From Pollenia angustigena (taxonomy: Eukaryota; Arthropoda; Insecta; Diptera; Polleniidae): a stretch of 64,000 nt of DNA. The DNA is taken from the NCBI GenBank assembly GCA_930367215.1, contig OV884060.1:210307253-210371252 (forward strand). Reading direction: 5' to 3'. Below the pieces are notes generated by a model. That model did no database searches, was not told the origin of the DNA, and worked only from the letters and a program-made list of their open reading frames with translations. Below are positions 10,879 to 23,000 of the stretch, one piece after another (position 1 is the first letter of the stretch; the number at the start of each line of letters is the position of its first letter). The position numbers were made by a program, and so were the translations under genes.

Positions 10879-11094
10879 AAAACAAACCAACCCACACGAG
10901 AGCCCAAACTTCCCCCACAAAGAAATACTCTCTATATCCCTACAAATAAAACGAAAACCATCAGTTTCTCCTCTCCAAAAAACAAAACACTCCTCAATCC
11001 CAGGCATCATCAAAAAACGCCACAACAAATCCTCAACACTAAGAGAAAAAAAATTTTAAAATAAAAAAATAAAGGTTAAAAAAAAATTGCATCA

Positions 11095-11112
11095 ATGAAG
11101 TTCGAATATTAA
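11095..11112 (+). promoter_or_regulatory. Short upstream ORF in the probable 5'UTR
   Basis: ATG AAG TTC GAA TAT TAA lies 183 bases before the main start codon. If the transcript includes this region, it could lower initiation at the main ATG. Short uORFs are frequent by chance, so the role is speculative. Confidence 0.2.
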
Positions 11113-11294
11113 ATTCAGTTTGTGAATATTTTTACAAGAACTACAACAACAAAAACCCCGCATTTCACCACGAAACTTTCGATCACATTGTCGTTGTCGT
11201 CAAAACGACGTCGTTCACGTTAACATTGTCATATTAACAACAATAACAACAACAGCAACCACCTCATTGTCATTATAAAACAAAATTCAAAATA

Positions 11295-12226
11295 ATGCCA
11301 ATTTACCATAAAACCCCACCCCCATCCTCGGGCGGAAATCATAATACGGCTGAAATCGATTATCATACCTCGGAAGCAGCCAAAGTAAAGCGAACACGTG
11401 AGCAGGCATATTTCAATTCCTACGACTTCGATGCAATTGAGGTGTTGCCCTACGACGACGAAGAGGATGAGGATGATAAGAGGCAGACGGCAACCAGCAA
11501 AAGGGAAAGAGAACGTAGACAAATGAAAACAAAGCAGCAACCACAACAAACGTCTAATCATTGTTTTAAAGTTGGCAGCTCAAGTAGCTGTAGTTTTATG
11601 GTTGACAATCGTCAGCATTATCCTCTGCATCATCACGTCAATAGCAAACATAATCCCTCGATGTATTTGCAACGTATTTCGGCAATATTTTCATCAAAAG
11701 CCAATAACAGCAACAATAAACCTCATCTGCAGCAGCAGCAGCAACAACAGCAACAACAACATCACCAGCTTCATAATCCACGTAACAACAATAATGATAT
11801 TGTTCTTGCTGTCAATACTCCCTTGAGTCATGATAATAAACATTTGAAAATGTCATCATCAGAAACCTCATCCACCTCATTGTCTTCCTCCTCCATCGTT
11901 GAAGAAATTCTCAATGTTGACAATAATGTCGTTGATGTGGGCATAGGTGCTGCTGGTATCAGTAGTGTTGGTGGTGTCAATGCCACTGGCAGTGGTGGTC
12001 TGCTGCCATTAAAATGTACTCGAGATGTCATTGCCACTGTTTTACGTGCAGCTGCTACCACAAGCGACCCAACAACTCTTAATGGCAAAATCGGGAGCAT
12101 GGCTTCAACTATTCCAGCTACAACTGATGCAGCTGTTGCCGGTGTTGCTGCTGCGGCCAACTCAACAACGACGACTGGTAACGGTGGCAATTTTCTGTTG
12201 CCACGGGCCATGCTCAAATATCAAAG
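11295..12226 (+). CDS. First coding exon of a low-complexity host protein
   Basis: The ATG at 11295 sits in a favourable context (A at -3) and opens 310 codons plus two bases, ending at the donor AAAG|GTAGG (12226/12227). The protein has an acidic run (YDDEEDEDDK, about residues 53-62), a basic stretch RKRERERR-like after it, a ten-residue polyglutamine at 146-155 followed by His-rich sequence, long Ser/Thr/Asn runs, and an Ala/Thr/Gly-rich end. Codon use (CAG/CAA, GGC, GCC) is far richer in GC than the flanks, as expected for real coding sequence. The two leftover bases AG join C at 57796 to give Ser, with the frame then open throughout the second exon. No catalytic domain is visible. Function not recognised; disordered N-terminus of a scaffold-like protein is an inference. 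Confidence 0.8.
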
Positions 12227-12617
12227 GTAGGAGGATGATGAAAATAACATTTTGCGGTTAATAGCAACACATCCAAGAGTATTTAATTTTGTTTTGCGTA
12301 AATAGATTTAGTATCAGCTTTTTTTATAGCCAACAAACTGCTGCGAGGGTTCTTCGAAAAAGAAAATCATTTTGTTTGGTTGACATTTATAATTGATTTT
12401 TTTAAAGGCAAAAACCAAGGTACAAGATAGACTCGTTAGCGGACAGACATAAACCCCAATAGTCAAATTCGTTTGTATGAGCCAAAATTTGTACTTGTTT
12501 GCGTTAAATTGTTTTTGTTTTATATGGTGACAATTTTGACGAGACGTTTATTTTGATAGAGCAGCATGTCTACACTCCCAAATGTGTCTACCTTGTGTAA
12601 ATGTACCAAATAAAACA

Positions 12618-13082
12618 AGTCAGAAAGTATAGTCGGTCAAACCCGACCATATGATACCCTACACCACAGGATTTAAAAACACATCATGCTTATGTGTCCA
12701 TATTTTGAAATTGATTTCAAAGTTTGTGAGAGGCAGAAATTGCCCGCACCTCCCCTTGTGGTCGTATTTTTGAAAAACTGTATTGCTTATGTGTCCATAT
12801 AGATGTGGATCAATCTATGTTTTAAATTTCCTTAAAATCGGTTTGAGAGGCAAAAATTGCCCCTATCTCCCTTGGATGTCCTATTTTTTAAAAAAAATGC
12901 ATCCCTTTTGTGTCCATAAAGATATGGTTCTATCTATGTTTTAAATTTCATTAAAATCGGTTTGATAGTTTCTGAGAGGAAGAAATTTCTCCCTATCTTT
13001 CCTCGTGGTCCTACGATTTGGACCATTTTCAATAGGCTTGGTCCTTGTGCTAATAAGAACCTATGTCCCAAATTTTATCAAA
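12618..13082. repeat. Dispersed repeat, copy 1 (GACCATATGATACCCTACA family)
   Basis: The opening AAGTCAGAAAGTATAGTCGG followed by CGACCATATGATACCCTACA is repeated at 14430-14470. The interior TTAAAATCGGTTTGA, GTGTCCATATAGATATGG and CTCGTGGTCCTACGATTTGG blocks recur in both copies. Here it is cut at about 13082 by the mariner relic. Confidence 0.7.
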
Positions 13083-13720
13083 TTAATGTGCCGCATTATC
13101 TCATCCTTACGCTCTTGAATTGTTGCTGGCTTATCAACGTACGCATTTTCTTTCAAATAACCCCAATGAAAGAAGTCCAACTGTGTCAAATCCCATGATC
13201 TTGGCGGCCAATTAGCATCGCCACCACGTGAGATAACACGGAAATTGAATTTGTCTCGCAAAAGAGCCATTCTTTCGTTAGCTGTGTGGCAAGTGGCACA
13301 GTCTTGTTGAAACCACATATCGTCCACATCCATATCTTCCAATTCGGGCCATAAAAAATTCCTTATTATCTCATGATACCGAACACCATTCACAGTAACT
13401 GCCTGGCCGGCCTCATGTTGGAAAAAATACGGCCCGATGATGCCGCCAGCCCATAAACCGCACCAAACCGTCACTCTTTTCGACAATCACTCTTGGATTA
13501 TCATTCGCTCAAATGCGGCAATTCTGCTTATTGACGAATCCACTGAGGTCAAAATGAGCCTTATCTCTGAAGATGATTTTCTTCGAATATGCACGATATG
13601 CATTTTGATTTGAACGCCCATTTTCATAATAAGCCTGAATAACTTTAACGCATTGCTCGATTGTGTATCTTTCCATAGTTCAATTGATTTAAAAAAAGAA
13701 CAAAGAGCCCTTTTTAGCAT
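13061..13720 (-). pseudogene. DD41D mariner transposase relic
   Basis: The minus strand encodes RVTVWCGLWAGGIIGPYFF, TVNGVRYHEIIRNFLWPELE, WFQQDCATCHTANERM and WPPRSWDLTQLDFFHWGYLK, closely matching the transposase at 41503-42573. The N-terminal part (NALKLFRLI...MHIVHI) is joined by an internal deletion straight to the SKKIIF-D-AHF block, losing most of the DNA-binding region. Stops and frameshifts separate the two halves. It ends after the RHIN block, inside the dispersed repeat at 12618-13082. It retains five residues (within TVNGVRYHEI) that the 41-kb copy lacks. Confidence 0.8.
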
Positions 13721-14262
13721 AAATTACTTTCCAAAAATGCTATGTTCATAAAAAATAGGTTTTGTTAAAAACCTGTAGTTCGCAATAAATTAATATTTTC
13801 CTTTCTTTCTTTTTTTTCTAAATTAATCGTAAGTAATTACTGAATTAATTGAATAAATTTAAACGCCCCAGAATTAAAATGAAACTCTCGGTCCCATTTT
13901 AAACAAAAAAAAAAAAAAATCATGAAAAAACACAAAAGGAACAAAATATAAGAACTAAATTCTCTAAAAGACGAAAAGTATTAAAGTCATTTTCATAATG
14001 GCACTCAATTAAGACAAATGTTAAACAATAATCACATTAAGCATGCGACAGTCTGTCCAGCTGTCCGTCCATAATGCTCTCAAAAGAAGCTGTCTGACAA
14101 TAAACTTCCAAAAAAAAAAAACAATTTAAAAAAATTGAAATATATTTTTTTTAAACATTTATTTTACTCATATCTCAGCCATTTATGGACCGAGATAAAT
14201 TTCAGCTAAATTTCAACAGCAAAATTCTGATGAGGATATGTAAAATTAAAATATACCAACAA
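13721..14262. other. Gene-free AT-rich intronic stretch
   Basis: No gene or bounded repeat is evident. A TCTGTCCAGCTGTCCGTCC stretch near 14050 and the CATATCTCAGCCATTTATGG block near 14170 resemble pieces of the dispersed repeats at 6 and 34 kb. Confidence 0.35.
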
Positions 14263-14418
14263 GCAGTGTTGCCATAACATTTTGATAATAATAAATTTTG
14301 TGTAGGCAATGTTTAAAACAGGGCTGTGGAGTCGAAACTATAGAGTCGAAGTTAAGGTTTTTGTACCGGATTTTTCGGCATAAAAAATGTAAAAATATAT
14401 TCCAATAATTTCCAAAAT
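14263..14418. mobile_element. Fragments of hAT left ends
   Basis: CAGTGTTGCCATAACATTTT (14266) and CAGGGCTGTGGAGTCGAAAC (14317) both have the CAG-led ends typical of hAT elements. Related GGAGTCGGAGTTGGAATTTC words reappear at 17288, on the far side of the dispersed repeats. One element may have been split by the insertion of 14419-17150. No right end seen. Confidence 0.35.
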
Positions 14419-16090
14419 AAAACAAGTAAGAAAGTATAGTCGGTCAAGCACGACCATATGATACCCTACAACACAGTTTTAAAAAAACACTATATATAAA
14501 TATATATATAAATATGGATTTATCATAAACTTCATTAAAATCGGTTTGAAAGTTTGTGAGATGCAGAAATTTCCCCCCACCTCCCCCTGTGGTCCTTTTT
14601 AAAAAAAACTGTATAGCTTATGTGTCCATATAGATATGGATCTATCTTTGTTTTAAATTTCATTAAAATCGGTTTGAGAGGCAGAAATTGCCCCTATTTC
14701 CCCTCATGGTCCTATTTTTTTAAAAATGCATCCCTTTTGTGTCCATAAAGATATGGTTCTATGAATGTTTTTATACCCTCCACCACAATTAGTTGTGAAG
14801 AGGGTATATTCAGTTTGTCATTCCGTGTGAAACTTTTTTACTATTCATCTCAGACCCTATAAAGTACATATATTCTGGGTCCTTGAGTAATTTTAAGTCG
14901 ATTTAGCCATGTCCGTCTGTCCGTCTGTCCGTCTGTTGAAAACACGCTCACTTTCGAAAAACTCAAAAGAAATCAACAAACTTGGTGTCAGATTGCTTGT
15001 AGTTATCCTAAGCAGTTTGGGATTGAAATTCAGCAAAATCGGTTCAATAGGATCTGAGCTATGAATCAAAATGTGGAACCACCACCTAAAAAAAATTGAT
15101 AATTTTATTACAAAAACTTACATAAATGGTGGAAAAATGCACAGAATGATATAAGATTTCGCAGCAATTCGTTTTATTCAACTGAAAATCACGCTGTGAA
15201 ATTTCGTGAAGATCCGTCAATAATTTACCCTAGGCCCCATATAAGCCCTACTCCCGGAAAACAGTATATTAAGCCTAAAACCCTAACTAACAATGCTATC
15301 ATTACAAATTTTGGCAAGTCACAGTTACATAGAACTAGAAATTAAACTGTTAAGTTTCGTGAATATCGGTCCATAATTTACCATAGGCCCCATATAAAAC
15401 CTACTTCCGGAAAACAACTTTGTACGCCTAAAAACGTAAAAAATAATGCTATCATAACAAAATTTGGTACATCAAAGTTTTATTGGACAAGAAATAAAAC
15501 TGTGTAATTTCGTGAAGATCGCTCCATAATTTACCCTGGGCCCCATATAAACCCTACTCCCGGAAAACAGTTTAGTACGCCTAAAACCGTAAAAAATAAT
15601 GCAATCATAACAAATTTTGGCTCGTCACAGTTTTATAGGACTATAAATGATACTGTGAAATTTCGTGAAGATCGGTACATAATTTACTCTAGGCCCCATA
15701 GAAACCCTACTCCCGGAAAACAGTTCAGTACACCTAAAACCATAATTAATAATGCTATCATAACAGAAATTGGTACGTCACAGTTTTAAAGGACTAGAAA
15801 TGACGCTGTGAAATTTCCCCTTATCTTCCCTCGTGGTCCTACGATTTGGACCATTTTTAATAGGCTTGGTCCTTGTGCCAATAAGAACCCATGTCCCATA
15901 TTTTATCAAATTATCTCCAAAATTGCGACCTGTACTTTGCGCACAAGGTTACATTGACGCCGGACGCACATCGTTAGTTCGAAAGTGATTCTGAGTCGAT
16001 CGGTATACTTAAAGGAGGGTCTAGGACCAATATTTTATCGCGTTACACACATCAGCACAAATGCATAATACCCTCTCCACTATTGTGGTG
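14419..16090. repeat. Dispersed repeat copy 2, interrupted by a ~150-bp tandem-unit element
   Basis: The outer repeat (14419-14770, resuming 15818-16090) matches 12618-13082. It is interrupted by a second repeat starting TTATACCCTCCACCACAATT at about 14771. That insert contains tandem units of about 150 bases with the words GAAATTTCGTGAAGATCG, CCATAATTTACCCTAGGCCC and CTACTCCCGGAAAACAG, at least four units from 15195 to 15800. No protein is encoded. Confidence 0.7.
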
Positions 16091-16149
16091 TGGGTATAAA
16101 TACTTCGAAATTTGCTGCGCAATATTAAAAATATTGATTCGAAACTTTT

Positions 16150-17150
16150 ACTAAATCCTTTTTATACGTTCCACCACAATTAGTTGTGAAGAGGGTATAT
16201 TCAGTTTGTCATTCCGTGTGAAACTTTTTTATTATTCATCTCAGACCCCATAAAGTATATATATTCTGGGTCCTTGAGTAATTCAAAGTCGATTTAGCCA
16301 TGTCCGTCTGTCTGTCCGTCTGTTGAAAACACGCTCACTTTTGAACAACCCAAAAGAAATGAACAAACTTGGTGCCAAATTGCTTGTAGTTATCCTAAGC
16401 AGTTTGGGATTGAAATCCAGCAAAATCGGTTCAGTAGGACAAGAGCTATGAATCAAAATGTGGAACCACCACATAAAAAAATTGATAATTATGCTACAAA
16501 AAAATAACATAAATGCTGGAAAAAGGCACGGAATGAGATAAGATTTTGCAAAAATTTGTTTTATTTGACTGGAAATCACGCTGTTAAATTTTGTGAAGAT
16601 CCGTCCATAATTTACACTCCTCCCGGAAAACAGTGTAGTTCACCTAAAACCATAATTAATAATTCTATCATAACAGAAATTGGTACGTCACAGTTTTAAA
16701 GGAATATAAATTACGCTGTGAAATTTCGTGATGATCGGTCCATAATTTACCCTAGGCCCCATATAAACAATACTCCCGGAAAGCAGTTTAGTACGCCTAA
16801 AACCGTAAAAAATAACGCTAGCGTAACAAAGTTTTTTACGTCACAGTTTTATAGGACTATAAATGATACTGTGAAATTTCGTAAAGATCGGTACATAATT
16901 TACCCTAGGCCCCATAGAAACCCTACTCCCGGAAAACAGTTTAGTACACCTAAAACCATAATTAATAATGCTAGCATAACAGAAATTTGTACGTCACAGT
17001 TTTAAAGGACTAGAAATGCCACTGTGAAATTTCGTGATGAACGGTCCATAAGTTACCCTAGGCCCCATATAAACCCTACTACCGGAAAACAGTTTAGTCG
17101 CCTAAAACCATAATTAATAACAAACCGTCACAGTTTAAGATAATAATAAT
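16150..17150. repeat. Second copy of the ~150-bp tandem-unit element
   Basis: It starts TTTATACGTTCCACCACAAT and runs collinear with 14771-15800 (CATTCCGTGTGAAAC, TCTGGGTCCTTGAGTAA, CATGTCCGTCTGTC). It then carries four tandem units (16590, 16721, 16871, 17023) of GTGAAATTTCGTGAAGATCG...CCCGGAAAACAGTTTAGT. A lone unit is seen at 31531-31620. Confidence 0.75.
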
Positions 17151-17159
17151 ATCATACAG

Positions 17160-18655
17160 ATATTACTCCTTAAACATTCGAACTGTCGATTGTATATTTA
17201 ACCATTTAACAGGTACTGCATTAAAAAAAGAGTTTAAAGTCAAATAAGGACCAGTCTCATATACATTTAGCATTAAGGTTAGATTAGGAGTCGGAGTTGG
17301 AATTTCAGTGGTTGGAGTCGGAGTTAGTACTTTTTGTTGACGACTCAATGTAAAAAAAAATCAACGCTAAATTTCTAAAGAAGAAGCATAACAAAAAGAT
17401 TACTAAAACGGACGTGGGGGTACCGTGGTATTTTTGAAAGGAAAAAGTACTGAAAATAGTACCATAGTACTGAATTTTCCATCACTGATTTAAAGTAATC
17501 GAGTCTTTTTAGTCCAAAGAAGACAAAAAAAAGAAGCCCAACACTTTAAAAAACATGACAGTTTCATTAAACGAATTCTTAAAATAAATTTTTCACTTTT
17601 ATTTACGAACTGCAAGTGATTTTTTTTTTTTGGCCTTTAACGCTTAAGCCGCCAACAAAATAAATTGTTTGTGATCGCAAATTAAATTCAAAATTAATTA
17701 AGTCGATACAAAACCGAGAGTTAAGGATGTTAAGGAGTTAAATCAGAAGGAATTGAGCAAAATACAGATAAATTCATAAATTCTTTACGGTGACTGGTTA
17801 CCAGAGTTACGGCACTAAATGTGTGCCATAAAATTCAAAATTCCAGTTAGACTTCGAGATTGTTGTTTTTATGGTGGAATGATTTTTCGCTACACTTTTA
17901 ATATTTTTTTTTTTTTTTTTTTCTTTTAAGGTTTTAGGAATTTTTAATCGCCTATTGCATCAATTGCATTTTGATTTTTATTTTTCGTTCAATTGTATGT
18001 TTTTGGTGTTAATTTGTAATTTATTTTTTTTTTTTTTTTTTTTAATTAATTTTATTCATTTTTTATTTTTGAGGAGGTTATTTTAAATTTTATTGGGGGT
18101 TTCCGAAAACAAAAAAAGAAAAAACACTCTACTCGTATAGAATTTTTAATTTATTTTGCTTTGGTCGATTTTTATTAATAAAATTGTTAGTGGGTGCTTG
18201 AAATGATACAATATTTAAAGTCAAATTGTTGATTATTGCGTAATTGACTAAAATGAATTTAATGGCTTGAGGTCAAGTTTGGTTTAAATTTATTTTGTCA
18301 AAATACAGTGACAATTTAAAACGCAATCGGGTAACAGGCCCTGAACTAAAAAAAATTACCTGACTATTTCAAAGTCTGATCGAATTTATTTTTAACTTAC
18401 GAAGGAAAACGTTCTTTTTGTAAAAAATAAAAAAATCTTTTTGTCCGAAAGCTAATTTATTTTTGTAAAAAAAAAAATACTTTATAAATAAGTAAGTAAT
18501 AAATAAGTAAGGCGCTCTTGATCTCTCAGGTGAAAAAGTTGTTCGCAACCCTTAAATTGGGAAATTAAAACAGAGTTTGTAATTGCAGATAATTTGTGGC
18601 TCAATGAAGTTTAAGTGGTGGGATACCCCACAGTGAAGATAAAAAAATAAGAAAG
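17160..18655. other. Gene-free intronic stretch with poly-T runs
   Basis: GAGTCGGAG-type hAT remnant near 17288-17345, a hAT-like CCATCACTGA end near 17490, and long T runs near 17905 and 18025. No coding evidence. Confidence 0.4.
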
Positions 18656-18659
18656 CTAT

Positions 18660-19980
18660 TATTTGTTAAAATGGTACTTTTAGTTGAAAAGGGTACTTTT
18701 GAGTAACATGGGATTTTGAGCTCTAAAAGGTATTTTTAATTAAAAGAAGTGATATTTCTTAATAAAGTTGTTTACAAACCAAGTATCTTTTTCAAAAAAA
18801 ATTCACCTTTTATAAATAGGCACTTATTTAAAATTCACGTTTTCTTAAAAATGTATTCTTTATAAAAGTATTTTTTAACAAAAAGGTTATTTTTTAAAAG
18901 GTTATTTTATTAAAAAAGGTAAATTTTTAAAAGCTACTTTTTTTAAAAAGGTTCTGTTTTTTAAAGATACTTCTTTTAAAAGCTACTCTTTTTAAAAGGT
19001 ACTACTTTTAAACAGGTACTTTTTTTTAAAAATGTAAAAGCTACTTTTTTTAAAAGGTATTTATTTTAAAAGGTACTTTTTTTAAAGGTACTTTTTTTAA
19101 AAGGAACTTTTTAAAAGGTCCTTTTTTAAAGGTACTTTTTTTAAAGATACTTTTTTTAAAAGGTACTTTTTTTAAAAGGTACTTTTTTTAAAAGGTACTT
19201 TATTTAAAAGGTACTTTTTTTAAAAGGTACTTTTTTTAAAAGGTACGTTTTTTAAAAGGTACTTTTTTTAAAAGGTACTTTTTTTAAAAGGTACTTTTTT
19301 TAAAAGGTACTTTTTTTAAAAGGTACTTTTTTTAAAAGGTACTTTTTTTAAAAGGTACTTTTTTTAAAAGGTACTTTTTTTAAAAGGTACTTTTTTTAAA
19401 AGGTACTTTTTTTAAAAGGTACTTTTTTTAAAAGGTACTTTTTTTAAAAGGTACTTTTTTTAAAAGGTACTTTTTTTAAAAGGTACTTTTTTTAAAAGGT
19501 ACTTTTTTTAAAAGGTACTTTTTTTAAAAGGTACTTTTTTTAAAAGGTACTTTTTTTAAAAGGTACTTTTTTTAAAAGGTACTTTTTTTAAAAGGTACTT
19601 TTTTTAAAAGGTACTTTTTTTAAAAGGTACTTTTTTTAAAAGGTACTTTTTTTAAAAGGTACTTTTTTTAAAATGTACTTTTTTTAAAAGCTACTTTTTA
19701 AAAAGTACTTTTTTTTAAAAGGTACTTATTTTTAAAAGGTACTTTTTTTAAAGGTTTGTCCTTTTTTTAAAATGTACTTTTTTAAAGGGTTCTTTTTTTA
19801 AAAGGTACTTTTTTTTAAAGGTTTGTCCTTTTTTTAAAATGTACTTTTTTAAAGGGTTCTTTTTTTAAAAGGTACTTTTTTTTAAAGGTTTGTCCTTTTT
19901 TTTAAATGTACTTTTTTAAAGGGTTCTTTTTTTAAAAGGTACTTTTTTAAAAAGGTACTGAGAGTAAATTTGTTTGTTAA
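18660..19980. repeat. 16-bp satellite, unit GGTACTTTTTTTAAAA
   Basis: From about 19140 to 19680 the unit GGTACTTTTTTTAAAA repeats head to tail roughly 33 times with very few changes. It is flanked on both sides by degraded and length-varied units (18880-19140 and 19680-19960), including a higher-order triplication of a segment with GGTTTGTCC. Scattered GGTACTTTT words persist to about 22640. The homogeneous core with decayed edges is the usual signature of unequal exchange. It lies in intron 1 in the sense orientation AAAAG|GTAC. Confidence 0.9.
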
Positions 19981-20049
19981 AAAAAAGGTGGTACCTTTGT
20001 CTAAAATGTTTGCTTAAAATATAACTAAGAATAGTTCTAAGAAGATACT

Positions 20050-23000
20050 TTTTTTAAAACTAAGTTTACTTTTTTATTAAATGAACTGAACTTGTTAAAA
20101 ATACGTTTTTTCTTTCAATAGATTTCTGGCCAAAAGTAAACTTTGTTTTGCAACAAAAAAAAAAAAAATTTAATTTAATTTAACGATAAGTTTACTTTTT
20201 TTTTTTGACAGGGAACATTTTCTAAAAAAAGTGATAAATACTTTCGTTTCCGTATAAAATGGTACATATTTTTTAAATAAAAATGTATCTTTCCGTAAAA
20301 AAAGTACATTTCATAAAAAAAAAATATTTACCTTGCTACTATCAACAATTATTATTCCTGCCTCAGTTGCATGAAATTTTACTATTTTTGCTCTGATTTT
20401 TGCTGAAGGTCGTTAATAGAAAAAAAACCATGCAACCATGTACTCGGTCGTACTTGTCTGTTGGCATTCACTCCAAAATAACTTGCATTTCTAAAGGTGT
20501 TTTGAGCCACACACCGACTGACCAATACCAGCAACAACTGGAGCAGCAGCACCAACAACACCAACATCATATCATTATCATCTTCTTCTTTCCAACAACT
20601 GCAACACTAGAGATCAGAAAAAACAGCCTCAATCATCTTGAGGGAATCGCTTTGCATGAAGAGGAAGGAGCTCTTATTTAGTTGGCTGCTTTTAAAATGT
20701 GTGGTTTTGTGTTTCCATTCATTTTGTGTTGCTCGCATTTGCTTCATTCATTGCTTCATTTGTAAGATAGTTACAGTTTCTGTTCATTATGATGATGATA
20801 AAGAGGTTAGTTTTCTCATTTAAGTGACATATATTTGAACATGAAAATCTTAAACAAGTTTTCTTGCAGTAATGACGATTAAATGGGATAATTAAATAGA
20901 AAAATTTTGAAAACTTTAATTCACGTTTGCTTTCGCAATTTGTTTAACCTTTGAAAAACCTCAAATCTGTGCATTTACGTCCCCATTGTGCATGGAAATG
21001 TTCTATTGCAAAAATTACCGATTCGGGGTCATTTGCGGCCATAATGTTTATTTTCAAAAAATGTTTGTTTGGTTGTTTGTTTGCCCTTAATTTGCCTTAA
21101 CGACGATTCAAATCCAATGATTATACCAAAATTCAGCCAAGTGTGAACATTGCATTTGAGCTCTCCTTTCTATTAACAATTCTTTTTGACAATTGACAAT
21201 CGCAAATCTTGATTTTTTTCGATTTTTTTTTAATTATACAAGCAACAAGAACTAATATTAGTATTAAGTAATAGAAAAAGTGATTTCTGGTAAAAAAAAA
21301 ACTAAGCAACAAAATAATTTCATTAATATTATAGAAAATAGATGGCCCTAATTTGATAAAAAGAAATGAAATCATTTTTGCTCATACCTAATAGTTATAA
21401 TAATAGAAAATACAACAAATTAGCAATGCACAGTGTCACAGATTGCTAGAAAAAAGAGATAAATATTTACGTATTTCAAACAGACAAACGTGCTATAAAA
21501 AGACCGTTTTTTTGAAGGGTACACAGAAAAAAAATAAAAATTGATTTCAATTAAAAACTTTGTGATATTTATTAAATTTGCACCAGTAAACAAATGAATA
21601 GTCAATTAGACGTTTAATTCACTTGAATAAATGTTTAATTCACCTGAATAAACGTTTAATTCACTTGAAAAAACGTTTAATTAACTTGATTAAATTTTTA
21701 ATTAAAATTGATTTTATTTTTAATTAAATGCTTTAATTGGTGAACCATTTAAGAGAATTTTTTTTGTGTACTTGTTGATAAAAAAAATGTACTTGAGACC
21801 AAAAATATTTAATTAAGATACTTTTTGCAAAAAAAGATGTACCTTTTATTTAAAATATACTTTCGTTCGCATGGAAAATTATTAACTAAAAGGGTACTTT
21901 TGTTTAAAATCCATGTTTGGTTAAAAAAGAAAATTATTTTGTTTTTGCACAACATGTACTTCTTTTGCTTAAAAGGTAGACAGTTTTTTTAAAAAGTACT
22001 TTTTACCAAAAAAATTACTCTTGTTGCCAAAAATTATTTTAGTATAAAAAACTCCTATTTCAGAAATCTAGACTGATAAATTATAAAAAGTAAATTATCA
22101 ATAAGTACTTTCAACTCGTTCTGTTAAGACTCCCAAAATCTATTAATTTATTTCCCACGTTGACTACTATTCCAGAAATCTAGACTCGTCCCTTAGAGAA
22201 TTTTAAAATTGTAAATTATTAATAAGTCGTTCCAACTCGTTCTGTTAAAACTTCTGATTGTAGAAGAACTCTTTGTTTCCTTTGACTCCTAGTCCAGTAA
22301 TCTGGACTCATCTCTCATAAAAGCATTAACATAAGTTCTGTTAATAAGTTAACATTATTCTGTAAACACACCAGAATGTGTCTAGGGTTAAAAATTTAAA
22401 TTCACAAACATTCATTCCTTTACCTTTTAGCAAAAAAAATTTTTTTAAGTTCCCTTTTTGAAAAGTAGTTTCTTTTAAAAGGAAACTTTAATAATAAATA
22501 AATTTTTCGATATTTTGTAAAAATGAACCTTGAAAAAAGCTTAAAAATTTGTATTTTGTAAAAACTTTAAGTACTTTTTCTTAAGGATAAATTATCTTTG
22601 TATGAAAAAAAATTACTTTTTACAAATAAACTTCTTTCTTAACATTTTAAAAATCTTTCAAACATTTATGTTGTTCCTCCCCACTGTGCTTTAAGGTCTT
22701 TGTCATCAAGACCTCTATTATGGACAGTGATTTCTTTTGTTGTTGTTGTTGTTATTTTAAGGTGTTGTTGTTATTGGGCGTATTGTAACATTTTCTATGC
22801 CAGTCTTGATTATTTGGCGGCAATTTCAGTCTTTGTACTCGTATTTTCAGTTTTGTTTTCAAAATGTTTATTAATAAAAGACATCAAACAACAACTTGAC
22901 GTTTGTTAATGCATAGAATTTTGAATGGGTGAGCAACAAAAACAGCAACAACAACCACAACATCATTAGCAACAACAATGACATAAACACGATTTATGTC

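Noticed and set aside
11572..12261. ORFs in other frames and on the minus strand over exon 1
   Set aside because: Shadows of the low-complexity CAA/CAG- and GCT-rich coding exon.
18660..19980. CRISPR-like regular repeat
   Set aside because: Repeats are head to tail without spacers, in a eukaryotic intron; it is a satellite.
22700..22909. Small ORF rich in Val/Cys/Leu resembling a membrane protein
   Set aside because: Composition derives from GTT repeats and T-rich DNA; no conserved feature.
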